A DNA stretch of 10,336 bases from positions 1 to 10,336 of the forward strand of contig JAQTSH010000041.1 in the NCBI GenBank assembly GCA_028711405.1, read 5' to 3'. Of the stretch, positions 1-5,432 are shown one piece after another; position 1 is the stretch's first letter, and each line of letters opens with the position of its first letter. The notes under the pieces are model-generated. The model had not been told where the DNA came from. It saw only the letters and a program-made list of their open reading frames with translations, and made no database searches. The translations under genes were made by a program, and so were the position numbers. The stretch is from Methanoregula sp. Its GTDB lineage: Archaea; Halobacteriota; Methanomicrobia; Methanomicrobiales; Methanospirillaceae.

Positions 1-70
1 AAAATACACCGGAACGGCATATGATACGCCTTCCGACAGGGTTTTACCGTTTCTTTGCGATGGTACGATC

Positions 71-703
71 ATGCATCCGGGTTACATTGCGATGACTATT
101 GTCATCCTGCTCCTCATCGGCACTGCCGGTTGCCTCTCGACAACGGCGGACAAAACCGCTCCAACTCCTGCACCAACCCAGACGGTCGTCGCAGCACCCA
201 CGGCAGATCACCCGGGCACTCTACAAAAACCATCAGACATGGCATTACAACTGGCGGATCTGCCCGGAGATTATATCGTAAAAGAACGGTCGGAACGCGC
301 ATACGAGGAGATGAGCCAGCTCTCGCGGGACCTTGGGTGGAGACAGGGCTATTCTGTGACCTTTTACCGGATGAACCGGGAGATGTTCGATATGACGGCG
401 CTGAGCCAGTCGGTTGACCTGTATCCTGTTCTCGCGATGAACAGGGTTTTTGATATGGCAAAGGAACGGATGCTCTCGACCGCAACGGATGGTTCGTATG
501 CAGTTTACGAACTACCCCTCGGGAAGATTGGCGATGCAAGCATTGCCCATAAGACCGAGGAGACCCGCACCCCTAACTCACCGGTCTATACGATCATCTT
601 TGTCAAGAAGGATGTCTTTGAAGAGATTGCGATGGGTGGCACAACGACTGATTTTGAGGCGTTGAAGGTCTTCGCGAACATCGCCGCGGAAAAAATCCGG
701 TAA
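71..703 (+). CDS. Predicted secreted lipoprotein, function unknown
   Basis: The 210-residue product starts with a short hydrophobic segment (residues 8-20) ending in a lipobox-like Gly-Thr-Ala-Gly-Cys at residues 17-21. Lipid attachment at Cys21 and anchoring on the outer face of the membrane are therefore likely. Next comes a Thr/Pro/Ala-rich linker (about 22-50), typical of archaeal surface proteins, then a mixed alpha/beta domain (about 55-210) that I do not recognise. No catalytic motif is visible. The start is uncertain: ATG 71 gives a 20-residue signal segment without the usual basic N-terminus, ATG 92 gives a shorter one, and neither has a clear ribosome binding site. The frame also stays open to the left edge, so a start outside the window is possible. 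It stands alone, followed by about 195 bp of non-coding sequence before the tRNA cluster on the other strand. Confidence 0.72.
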   Translation: MHPGYIAMTIVILLLIGTAGCLSTTADKTAPTPAPTQTVVAAPTADHPGTLQKPSDMALQLADLPGDYIVKERSERAYEEMSQLSRDLGWRQGYSVTFYRMNREMFDMTALSQSVDLYPVLAMNRVFDMAKERMLSTATDGSYAVYELPLGKIGDASIAHKTEETRTPNSPVYTIIFVKKDVFEEIAMGGTTTDFEALKVFANIAAEKIR

Positions 704-737
704 GTCCCCGTTGGAAAACACACTGCATGAGATGGGC

Positions 738-859
738 GTGCCGGCTCACATGTGAACCGCGATGCTGGTCCGGCACTCGCCCGCGTCAGACGCATGAGTT
801 CGATGCACGCGTTACATCGCAGTCACACGATAGCCGGGCATTGTCCTGACACATTTTTT
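738..859 (+). other. Structured non-coding stretch downstream of the lipoprotein gene
   Basis: Two consecutive foldable segments lie here. The first has perfect 7-bp arms GTGCCGG (738-744) and CCGGCAC (770-776), enclosing the palindrome TCACATGTGA (746-755) and an ACC/GGT pair (756-758 with 767-769). The second has CGCGT (782-786) pairing with ACGCG (807-811) outside a GCAT/ATGC stem (792-795 with 803-806). A T6 run at 854-859 could end a plus-strand transcript. It may be a structured 3' UTR of the lipoprotein mRNA or a separate small RNA. The fold is symmetric on both strands, so the orientation is inferred only from the T-run. Apart from this I see nothing between 704 and 860. Confidence 0.25.
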
Positions 860-894
860 AAAAACCTCACGATGACGTGAATTCGATCCAAAAA
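860..894 (-). terminator. Terminator of the tRNA cluster
   Basis: Reading the minus strand after tRNA-Asp, a T5 tract (894-890) comes 7 nt after the mature 3' end. It is followed by a perfect 5-bp hairpin, TCACG-TCAT-CGTGA (880-867), GG and a second T5 (864-860). Archaeal transcription ends on T-rich tracts, so either tract could serve. Confidence 0.5.
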
Positions 895-901
895 GGAGAA
901 C

Positions 902-973
902 GCCCAGGTCGGAATTCGAATCCGAGTCGTTTGCGTGACAGGCAAACATGATAGGCCGCTACACTACCTGGGC
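902..973 (-). tRNA. tRNA-Asp(GTC)
   Basis: The minus strand folds into a complete 72-nt cloverleaf. The acceptor arms GCCCAGG and CCTGGGC pair perfectly. The anticodon stem TTTGC/GCAAA carries the loop CTGTCAC with anticodon GTC. The variable region is 4 nt, and the T arm is TCGGA-TTCGAAT-TCCGA. No CCA is encoded and no intron is present. It lies 18 nt downstream of tRNA-Tyr on the same strand with no obvious promoter in between, so the two are probably one precursor transcript. Confidence 0.95.
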
Positions 974-991
974 TCTTTTGATGTACAGTTA

Positions 992-1097
992 TCCCGCCTC
1001 CCAGATTCGAACCGGGGACATCGCGGTAGCCGCGCAGTTACCTTTTACGGTAATCCATACTACAGCCGCGCACTCTACCAAGCTGAGTTAAGGCGGG
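992..1097 (-). tRNA. tRNA-Tyr(GTA) with a 32-nt intron
   Basis: The 106-nt gene encodes a 74-nt tRNA interrupted by an intron at the canonical 37/38 position. The acceptor CCCGCCT/AGGCGGG starts with C1-G72, the archaeal tyrosine identity pair, and the discriminator base is A. The D arm is ACTC...GAGT, the anticodon stem CGCGG/CCGCG, the anticodon GTA (1063-1061), and the T arm CCCGG-TTCGAAT-CTGGG with one G-U pair. No CCA is encoded. It is the first gene of a two-tRNA unit, with a TATA-like box about 35 nt upstream. Confidence 0.95.
1028..1059 (-). other. tRNA-Tyr intron (bulge-helix-bulge type)
   Basis: The 32-nt insert lies between tRNA positions 37 and 38. In the precursor, C32-U-G-U35 can pair with GCGG (intron nt 27-30) to give the 4-bp central helix. 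The 3-nt bulges are A36-G37-U1 on the 5' side and C31-U32-A38 on the 3' side. An internal hairpin TTACC/GGTAA caps it. This is the substrate geometry of the archaeal splicing endonuclease. The inner helix next to the 5' bulge is imperfect, with G-U pairs and one bulged A. Confidence 0.85.
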
Positions 1098-1127
1098 GCA
1101 CTGCGCTATTAATGTAGGGATAGTTGG

Positions 1128-1136
1128 GTATTAAAC
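1128..1136 (-). promoter_or_regulatory. TATA-like box of the tRNA-Tyr/tRNA-Asp unit
   Basis: The minus strand reads GTTTAATAC, centred about 35 nt before the mature tRNA-Tyr 5' end. That predicts transcription start near 1107 and a leader of about 10 nt for RNase P to remove. The same core TTTAATACCC occurs upstream of the eL15 gene in this window, which supports its reading as the local promoter consensus. Confidence 0.5.
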
Positions 1137-1201
1137 ATATCGTTGAAACCGATGGATAACCAGCGCATATATCCGAGAAAAGGTATAGAGTCTGGGTTTT
1201 G

Positions 1202-1229
1202 TTTATATGATCCGCGTGTCTATAATTTT
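1202..1229 (+). promoter_or_regulatory. Two TATA-like boxes upstream of leuA
   Basis: TATAATTTT (1221-1229) is centred about 24 nt before the leuA ATG at 1248, the spacing expected for a leaderless transcript. A second box, TTTATATG (1202-1209), is centred about 26 nt before another ATG at 1232 in a different frame. No Shine-Dalgarno sequence sits at a useful distance from ATG 1248, which agrees with leaderless initiation. Confidence 0.45.
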
Positions 1230-1247
1230 GTATGACTGCTCGCAAGG

Positions 1248-2771
1248 ATGTTGCGGGGGATTGCCTTCTTCACCGATAGCCATGCTCGTGAAGAAGTCAC
1301 TGTTTTTGACACAACGCTCCGTGATGGAGAACAGACCCCAGGGATAGCATTTACATTTGAACAGAAACTTGAGATCGCCCGCCAGCTCTCGGATATTGGC
1401 GTTCACGTGATCGAAGCAGGGTTCCCTGCATCGTCCATCGCTGAAAAAGAGACTGTTGCTGCCATCAAAAAACTTGGTCTCGAGGCGAACATCTGCGGAC
1501 TCGCACGCTCGGTCAAAGCCGACGTCGATACCTGCCTTGACTGTGACGTGGACATGGTCCATGTCTTTATCCCGACTTCTGATATCCAGCGGGAGAACAC
1601 GATCAACAAGTCACGGGAAGAAGTGCTCACGATTACCGATGAGATCATCCGGTATATTCGCGGACACATCAACCAGTGCATGTTCTCGCCCATGGATGCG
1701 ACGCGGACTGACTGCGATTATTTAATCGAGGTCTGCCGGACCGCAGCAGAAGCCGGAGCAACGATCATCAACATTCCGGATACGGTCGGCGTCTGCTCAC
1801 CATCTGGTATGAAGATGCTGATCTCCCGGATTGCCCGGAGCGTGGACTGCCCGCTTGACGTGCACTGCCACAATGATTTCGGGCTTGCGGTGGCAAACAC
1901 GATCGCCGCTGTCGAATCCGGTGCATCTCAGGTCCAGGTGACGATCAACGGACTGGGTGAACGGGCAGGCAATGCGGATCTTGCCCAGACGGTCATGATC
2001 ATGGAGTCCATTTACCGTATCAGGACCGGGATAAAAAAAGAGCGTCTTGTTGAGACCTCCCGCCTGGTCTCCCGGTTCTCGGGCATCACGATCCCGCCCA
2101 CCCAGCCGGTGGTCGGGGAGAATGTCTTCTCTCACGAGAGCGGCATTCACTCCCACGGGGTGATCAAATGCACCGAGACCTTCGAGCCGGGTATCATGAC
2201 TCCTGAGATGGTCGGGCACCGGCGGCGTCTCACGCTGGGGAAGCATGTCGGGCGGCACGCAGTCCGCCAGATGCTCTCGCTCGTCCACCTTGAACCGTCC
2301 GATGCCCAGCTGGATATAATCGTCGAGAAGGTCAAGGCGATCGCCAACCGGGGTAAGCGGGTGACTGAAGCGGATCTCTACGAGATCACTGACAGCACGA
2401 TGGGTATCGAACTGAACCACAAGATGTTCGACCTGCAGGATATTGCGATCATGACGGGGAACCACATGATCCCGACTGCCAGCGTCAAGGCGCAGGTGAA
2501 CAACCAGGAACATGTCTTCTCTGCGGTGGGGAATGGTCCTGTGGATGCAGCCTTGAAGGCGATTCTCGGGATCGTTCCTGCCCGGATTCAGTTAAAGGAG
2601 TTCAATATTGAAGCGATCTCCGGGGGTTCGGATGCGATGTGCCATGTCACGATCGCAGTCGAGGACGAACACGGGCATATCTTCGATGCGAGCGGATCGG
2701 GTGACGATATCGTGCTTTCGTCTGTCGAGGCACTGGTGAACGCGATCAACCTGATCAACCGGGCACCGTGA
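1248..2771 (+). CDS. leuA: 2-isopropylmalate synthase / citramalate synthase family enzyme (LeuA)
   Basis: The 507-residue protein belongs to the HMGL-like acyltransferase family, which condenses acetyl-CoA with a 2-oxo acid. For LeuA the substrate is 2-oxoisovalerate and the reaction is the first committed step of leucine synthesis. The TIM-barrel domain (about 17-290) shows the signature DTTLRDGEQTPG at 21-32, the metal-binding H-C-H-N-D at 206-210 and NGLGERAGN at 234-242. A linker with ESGIHSHG follows, then the C-terminal LeuA-type regulatory/dimerisation domain (about 370-507) with GNGPVDAA and SGGSDA. This full-length layout fits LeuA or CimA rather than the shorter homocitrate synthase AksA, which lacks the regulatory domain. 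I prefer LeuA from the overall resemblance to methanogen LeuA, but pyruvate-using CimA cannot be excluded by eye. ATG 1248 is the first ATG after an in-frame stop at 1233. It stands alone, divergent from the tRNAs and convergent with the HD-domain gene. Confidence 0.85.
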   Translation: MLRGIAFFTDSHAREEVTVFDTTLRDGEQTPGIAFTFEQKLEIARQLSDIGVHVIEAGFPASSIAEKETVAAIKKLGLEANICGLARSVKADVDTCLDCDVDMVHVFIPTSDIQRENTINKSREEVLTITDEIIRYIRGHINQCMFSPMDATRTDCDYLIEVCRTAAEAGATIINIPDTVGVCSPSGMKMLISRIARSVDCPLDVHCHNDFGLAVANTIAAVESGASQVQVTINGLGERAGNADLAQTVMIMESIYRIRTGIKKERLVETSRLVSRFSGITIPPTQPVVGENVFSHESGIHSHGVIKCTETFEPGIMTPEMVGHRRRLTLGKHVGRHAVRQMLSLVHLEPSDAQLDIIVEKVKAIANRGKRVTEADLYEITDSTMGIELNHKMFDLQDIAIMTGNHMIPTASVKAQVNNQEHVFSAVGNGPVDAALKAILGIVPARIQLKEFNIEAISGGSDAMCHVTIAVEDEHGHIFDASGSGDDIVLSSVEALVNAINLINRAP

Positions 2772-2781
2772 TTCGGTCTTA

Positions 2782-3357
2782 TCACTCAATTTTTAGTTTG
2801 GAATGCCGGATCATCCGGAGCATCTCTATCGCTGGTTCGTATCCCTGTAGTTCTGCGCGTGCGGATAACTTCCCGATCACTTCATCGGTGGAGGCAAGAT
2901 AGCGCTTCGTGAACCGTCCGTTGCGGTCCGCTGTATCGAGCAGGTTATCGATCCGGTCACAGATCTTGACGAGTGTGGCTTCCGGCGGGGCATCCAGTAT
3001 TCGGTCGAGGCTGTCGGAGAGCCGTGCCGCCTTCTCCTTGATTGTATTTTTCTTTGTCAGCGCATCGACAATTGCGGCGATGTCTGTGTGATCCCCGTTG
3101 GGTAACGGGAGGCTTTCGATGCACTCCTCTGTTCTGCCGATCCAGTCCGGAGTGCAGTCTTCGTAAATGTCGTGGAGCCAGGCGGCGATGATCGCGCAAT
3201 GCGTCCCACCGAAACAGCCGACAAGGGTCGCCACCCGCGCGGGGTGGGTGACAAATGGTGTCCTCCGGTCCTTGCGAAACTGCCCTTTGTGAGCTCGGGA
3301 GGCATGGTCGCTTGCGATCTTTATCGCAAAGAGTCGGCGAGCCGGGTATTCTTCCAT
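2782..3357 (-). CDS. HD-domain hydrolase of the MESH1/SpoT-hydrolase type
   Basis: The 191-residue, single-domain protein has every recognisable landmark of the (p)ppGpp-hydrolase fold. These are His38 in the Thr-His-Pro turn, His62-Asp63 followed by Glu66-Asp67 (the HDxxED motif within LHDIYEDC), and Asp134 in KICDRIDNL, which matches the last metal ligand of MESH1 and SpoT. There is no synthetase, TGS or ACT domain. Members of this family remove pyrophosphate from ppGpp, and animal MESH1 also removes the 2'-phosphate of NADPH. The substrate in this archaeon cannot be read from sequence. I chose the ATG at 3357 because family similarity begins just after it. The frame extends to an ATG at 3444, but the extra 29 residues look unlike a domain. 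Only CGCAGG precedes the start, a weak binding site. Its 3' end is 10 nt from the end of leuA on the opposite strand. Confidence 0.8.
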   Translation of the reverse strand: MEEYPARRLFAIKIASDHASRAHKGQFRKDRRTPFVTHPARVATLVGCFGGTHCAIIAAWLHDIYEDCTPDWIGRTEECIESLPLPNGDHTDIAAIVDALTKKNTIKEKAARLSDSLDRILDAPPEATLVKICDRIDNLLDTADRNGRFTKRYLASTDEVIGKLSARAELQGYEPAIEMLRMIRHSKLKIE

Positions 3358-3579
3358 AAAACCTGCGCGTACTCCCATACGAGAAACGTAAAACGGGCTT
3401 CTACATCTGTCTTGTGTTTTATCTTTGTCACAAATCCGGATCATTCGGTGGCAGGGTGACGGGAGTTGTGCTTTATCTATTGTGCCGAGAGCCAGATGAG
3501 TTCCGTCGCGAACGAACGTACGGGTGAAGATAGGTTTGCGGTGGGATGATCCATAGCTAACCTATTACACTTACCGCAG

Positions 3580-3729
3580 TCAGAACTTGTACGATCCCGA
3601 AGGAGGATAGGGTTCCGTCTCCTCCGAATAGTACCCCCGCGGCGGATCAATGACGGTTTTCAAATTCCTGACTCTGACCCATTTTTTCGGCTGACGTTTC
3701 TTAGGATTTCCCCACTCAAAACCTCGCAA
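3580..3729 (-). CDS. Possible small or remnant protein, unrecognised
   Basis: A 49-codon frame on the minus strand reads as plausible protein: a Lys/Arg/Trp-rich first half (PKKRQPKKWVRVRN) and a Pro/Tyr/acidic tail (DPPRGYYSEETEPYPP) ending in Lys-Phe. The only in-frame start is a TTG at 3729, with no ribosome binding site, and an in-frame stop lies a few codons upstream. It may therefore be the 3' remnant of a longer gene rather than an intact small gene. I do not recognise it. Inside it, GGAGGA (3602-3607) and TCCTCC (3620-3625) form a possible 6-bp hairpin. Confidence 0.22.
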   Translation of the reverse strand: MRGFEWGNPKKRQPKKWVRVRNLKTVIDPPRGYYSEETEPYPPSGSYKF

Positions 3730-3785
3730 AAATCATTGGCTTGATGAACCTTCAATCGCTGAAGGCGGATGTATCCTCTTTACTG

Positions 3786-3940
3786 CCTCACCTCAACGTG
3801 GTGAGGAGGAGCACGAGCCGAATGGTGAGGAGCGCAGGGTGGAGCAGTGTTCCCCGCGCCGCAGAACGTGCAGGGGATCTTACGAAGGATTTGAGGATGA
3901 GCACGTCTTGTGAGGGCGTAACGAGAACGATCTGCGAGGA
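3786..3940. repeat. Purine-biased, hairpin-bearing block, possible dispersed repeat
   Basis: The block begins with a perfect 7-bp hairpin, CCTCACC (3786-3792) with GGTGAGG (3800-3806), and continues with a plus strand very rich in G and A. GAGGAGGAGCACG (3803-3815) recurs with one mismatch as GAGGATGAGCACG (3893-3905), and GTGAGG appears three times. Frames across it in both directions give low-complexity peptides with no domain character, so I read it as non-coding. A dispersed non-coding element is my inference; copies elsewhere in the genome cannot be seen here. The rest of 3445-4177 holds only the small frame at 3580-3729 and nothing else I can support. Confidence 0.22.
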
Positions 3941-4177
3941 CAACGGGTGAATCCAAAACCTAAAAATTTCCCGCCTGAAATCGGTCATATTTTTTGGAAG
4001 TACCGGTTACCGTCTCATCCTTGCAGATGTGGGGTCATCAGAAATCCGCAGAAGAATCAAAAGAAGAAACACGAAAAACCCTAAAAAAATCAGTGTGTTA
4101 GTCAGATCCACCTGAAAATGCTAAAACCCTCTCAAGGAGTGGGATTGTGCGCCGTTCAGTACATGGTCAGCTGGCAT

Positions 4178-4225
4178 AAAAAACCGCACGCCATCTCGTA
4201 TTGTTTATGATGGCTGCCGTTTTTT
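4178..4225 (-). terminator. Symmetric hairpin with A6 and T6 flanks, terminator after pfdB
   Basis: GCCATC (4190-4195) pairs with GATGGC (4209-4214) around a 13-nt loop. The flanks CCGCAC and TGCCG extend the stem imperfectly, and the structure is bounded by A6 (4178-4183) and T6 (4220-4225). It would therefore present a hairpin plus T6 on either strand. On the minus strand it lies 50-100 nt after the prefoldin stop. No plus-strand gene ends just before it. Confidence 0.5.
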
Positions 4226-4275
4226 CCTCGCGTATTGATTTTATAATCCGGGGGAAGAGTTGAGAGGGGTGGGAA

Positions 4276-4638
4276 TCAGGCTGCACTCGGTGCGCTCTTG
4301 CCCTCGATAGCGGATTTGATCTGTGCCTGCAGCTGCTCAAACCTGCCCTGGAGCATCTTCTCCTGTTTTTCGAGCGACTTGATCCGTAGTTCGAGAGTCT
4401 CCACCTTATCGGTGAGCTTCTCGTTTACGACATCTTTCTTCTTCTGGACCATGACCGTACCGACACTCATGTACATCGGGGCGTCCTCTGCCGCATCCTT
4501 GATCTCTTCCTGGGCACGTTTTGCCTCGCGCACTGCCATCTCATACTGGTTCTTCTGTGAAAGGATGGTCTGGAGTTGCTGCTGGATCTGTTGAAGCATC
4601 GCGATCTGGTTCTGGATTTTGGGTGAAATGTTCTGCAT
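4276..4638 (-). CDS. pfdB: Prefoldin subunit beta
   Basis: The 120-residue product is the beta subunit of the archaeal hexameric prefoldin, a cytosolic holdase that passes unfolded proteins to the thermosome. It has the expected form: an N-terminal coiled coil (about 1-50, Gln-rich, QQIQQQLQ), a central beta hairpin (about 55-72, MYMSVGTVMVQK) and a C-terminal coiled coil (about 75-110), followed by a short Ser/Ala tail. ATG 4638 is preferred over the upstream ATG 4656 because AGGAGAG lies 5 nt before it and family proteins begin at this MQN. In many euryarchaea pfdB directly follows pcc1. Here 335 bp with a hicA relic separates them, and pfdB has its own TATA-like box. Confidence 0.9.
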   Translation of the reverse strand: MQNISPKIQNQIAMLQQIQQQLQTILSQKNQYEMAVREAKRAQEEIKDAAEDAPMYMSVGTVMVQKKKDVVNEKLTDKVETLELRIKSLEKQEKMLQGRFEQLQAQIKSAIEGKSAPSAA

Positions 4639-4643
4639 AATGG

Positions 4644-4680
4644 CTCTCCTGATCATGTTGGAGTTACTATCGATAAAAAT
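4644..4680 (-). promoter_or_regulatory. pfdB promoter (TATA-like box) and ribosome binding site
   Basis: The minus strand has ATTTTTATC (4680-4672), centred 38 nt before ATG 4638. That predicts a start near 4651 and a short leader holding the Shine-Dalgarno AGGAGAG (4650-4644). Such a short leader would exclude the upstream ATG at 4656. The promoter lies between pfdB and the hicA relic, so pfdB need not depend on readthrough from pcc1. Confidence 0.4.
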
Positions 4681-4784
4681 GATTCCGAAGCGGGCGAACC
4701 ACCCACTGCATCACAATCGCTCTCATCTTTCGATAACACCAATTTATGAGCGATCCAAATGCCCATTCAAGGAGTGAAATTCCC

Positions 4785-4932
4785 GTGAATGTTCGAAAGG
4801 TCATAAGAACCCTCGCATCTGATGGATGGTATCTCCTGAATCGCGACAGTGTATAACAACCATCCCTATCATAGGATAGTCGGGAAGGATGCTACTTTGG
4901 TGGATCAGTTTAAAATGAGCGTTTCTGCGTAA
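4785..4932 (+). pseudogene. hicA: HicA toxin relic, frameshifted
   Basis: From a GTG at 4785, 23 codons run to a stop at 4854. The peptide VNVRKVIRTLASDGWYLL closely resembles the N-terminus of HicA mRNA interferases, whose first strand and helix end in Asp-Gly-Trp-Tyr-Leu. The family then has Gly-Ser-His (catalytic His), then Tyr and His-Pro. Here the first frame breaks off after Asn-Arg-Asp-Ser. The frame one base over resumes with VYNNHP and runs to a stop at 4930, with only faint similarity. An approximately 8-nt deletion that removed Gly-Ser-His and shifted the frame would explain this. AAGGAG (4769-4774) is a surviving binding site 10 nt before the GTG. No HicB antitoxin partner is visible on either side. 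The relic lies antisense inside the pcc1-pfdB gap of the superoperon. Confidence 0.6.
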
Positions 4933-4973
4933 AATAGACCACATTATCCTGATCGAAAACTCGAATTCCCGCT

Positions 4974-5213
4974 TCAGACCAACTGTTGCATCTCGTCCGC
5001 CACATTAACAAGACGGAGGTACATGTTGAGCGCTGCCCGGAGTGCAGCCGTATCCTGTGCCACGACCGTGAGCTCGAGCGCATCAGCGCCCAGGAGCTTG
5101 CATTGGATCGTTGAACGGGGATTCACCTCATCTGCGAGCTCTGGCGCGATCGACCGGATAATCCTGTCAGCATGGGGGGTTTCAAACACAAAACGTGCTT
5201 TGTTCAGCGGCAC
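4974..5213 (-). CDS. pcc1: KEOPS complex subunit Pcc1
   Basis: The 79-residue product matches the small archaeal Pcc1 family, the dimerising subunit of the KEOPS complex (Kae1, Bud32, Cgi121, Pcc1) that makes N6-threonylcarbamoyl-adenosine at position 37 of ANN-decoding tRNAs. Features seen are an N-terminal beta strand (KARFVFETP), a helix with ADRIIRSIAPEL, paired central strands (STIQCKLLGADALELTVVA) and a C-terminal helix with RAALNMYLRLV. The start is a GTG with GAGGG (5224-5220) 6 nt upstream. The frame extends further, but that extension reads as junk overlapping the end of rpoP. It follows rpoP by 68 nt in the superoperon. Confidence 0.85.
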   Translation of the reverse strand: MPLNKARFVFETPHADRIIRSIAPELADEVNPRSTIQCKLLGADALELTVVAQDTAALRAALNMYLRLVNVADEMQQLV

Positions 5214-5281
5214 AGGTATCCCTCTATGGGATTGGGGAGAACACACTGAAAAATAGTGCGCAGGGTGGGGTGTGATGACCC

Positions 5282-5416
5282 TTACCGTGCCTTGAGTTCC
5301 TTGATTGCCGCGCCGCGTTCCTTGAAGAGGATACGATGACCACAGTAGGGACACCGGACGTTAACGTCAATCTCTACCTTCTGCTTGCACCGGGCGCATT
5401 TGTATGAACTTGCCAT
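5282..5416 (-). CDS. rpoP: DNA-directed RNA polymerase subunit P (Rpb12/Rpc10-like)
   Basis: This 44-residue protein begins MASSYKCARC and has two CxxC pairs, Cys7/Cys10 and Cys22/Cys25, which bind one zinc ion. The tail ILFKERG is the family signature. It is a small core subunit of archaeal RNA polymerase, contacting the D/L assembly platform, and its length is normal for the family. It starts 16 nt after the eL43 stop and is followed by pcc1, the classical order. Confidence 0.95.
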   Translation of the reverse strand: MASSYKCARCKQKVEIDVNVRCPYCGHRILFKERGAAIKELKAR

Positions 5417-5432
5417 TATCAGTCCGTATCGA

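Noticed and set aside
1..70. Minus-strand frame starting at about 70 and leaving the left edge
   Set aside because: Only about 24 codons are visible, without a binding site, and it clashes with the plus-strand frame that continues from the lipoprotein gene.
1797..2513. Long minus-strand frame of 238 codons inside leuA
   Set aside because: It is exactly opposite a well-supported enzyme gene, is rich in Arg/His/Asp from codon mirroring, and has no recognisable motif.
3741..3950. Plus-strand 69-codon frame in the same block
   Set aside because: Its composition follows the repeat, with no domain and no Shine-Dalgarno sequence.
3788..3988. Minus-strand 66-codon frame in the gene-poor region
   Set aside because: The peptide is a low-complexity Leu/Val/Ser/Arg product of the purine-biased block with no binding site; the block looks non-coding.
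3952..4126. Open plus-strand frame with a Lys/Arg-rich end (RRRIKRRN)
   Set aside because: There is no usable start codon before its last third, and the basic bias comes from an A-rich stretch.
4639..4656. Upstream ATG of prefoldin beta
   Set aside because: The Shine-Dalgarno sequence lies inside this extension and points to ATG 4638; the predicted transcript would start after 4656.
5214..5354. N-terminal extension of Pcc1
   Set aside because: It overlaps the end of rpoP, has no family similarity and doubles the normal length; GTG 5213 has a proper binding site.
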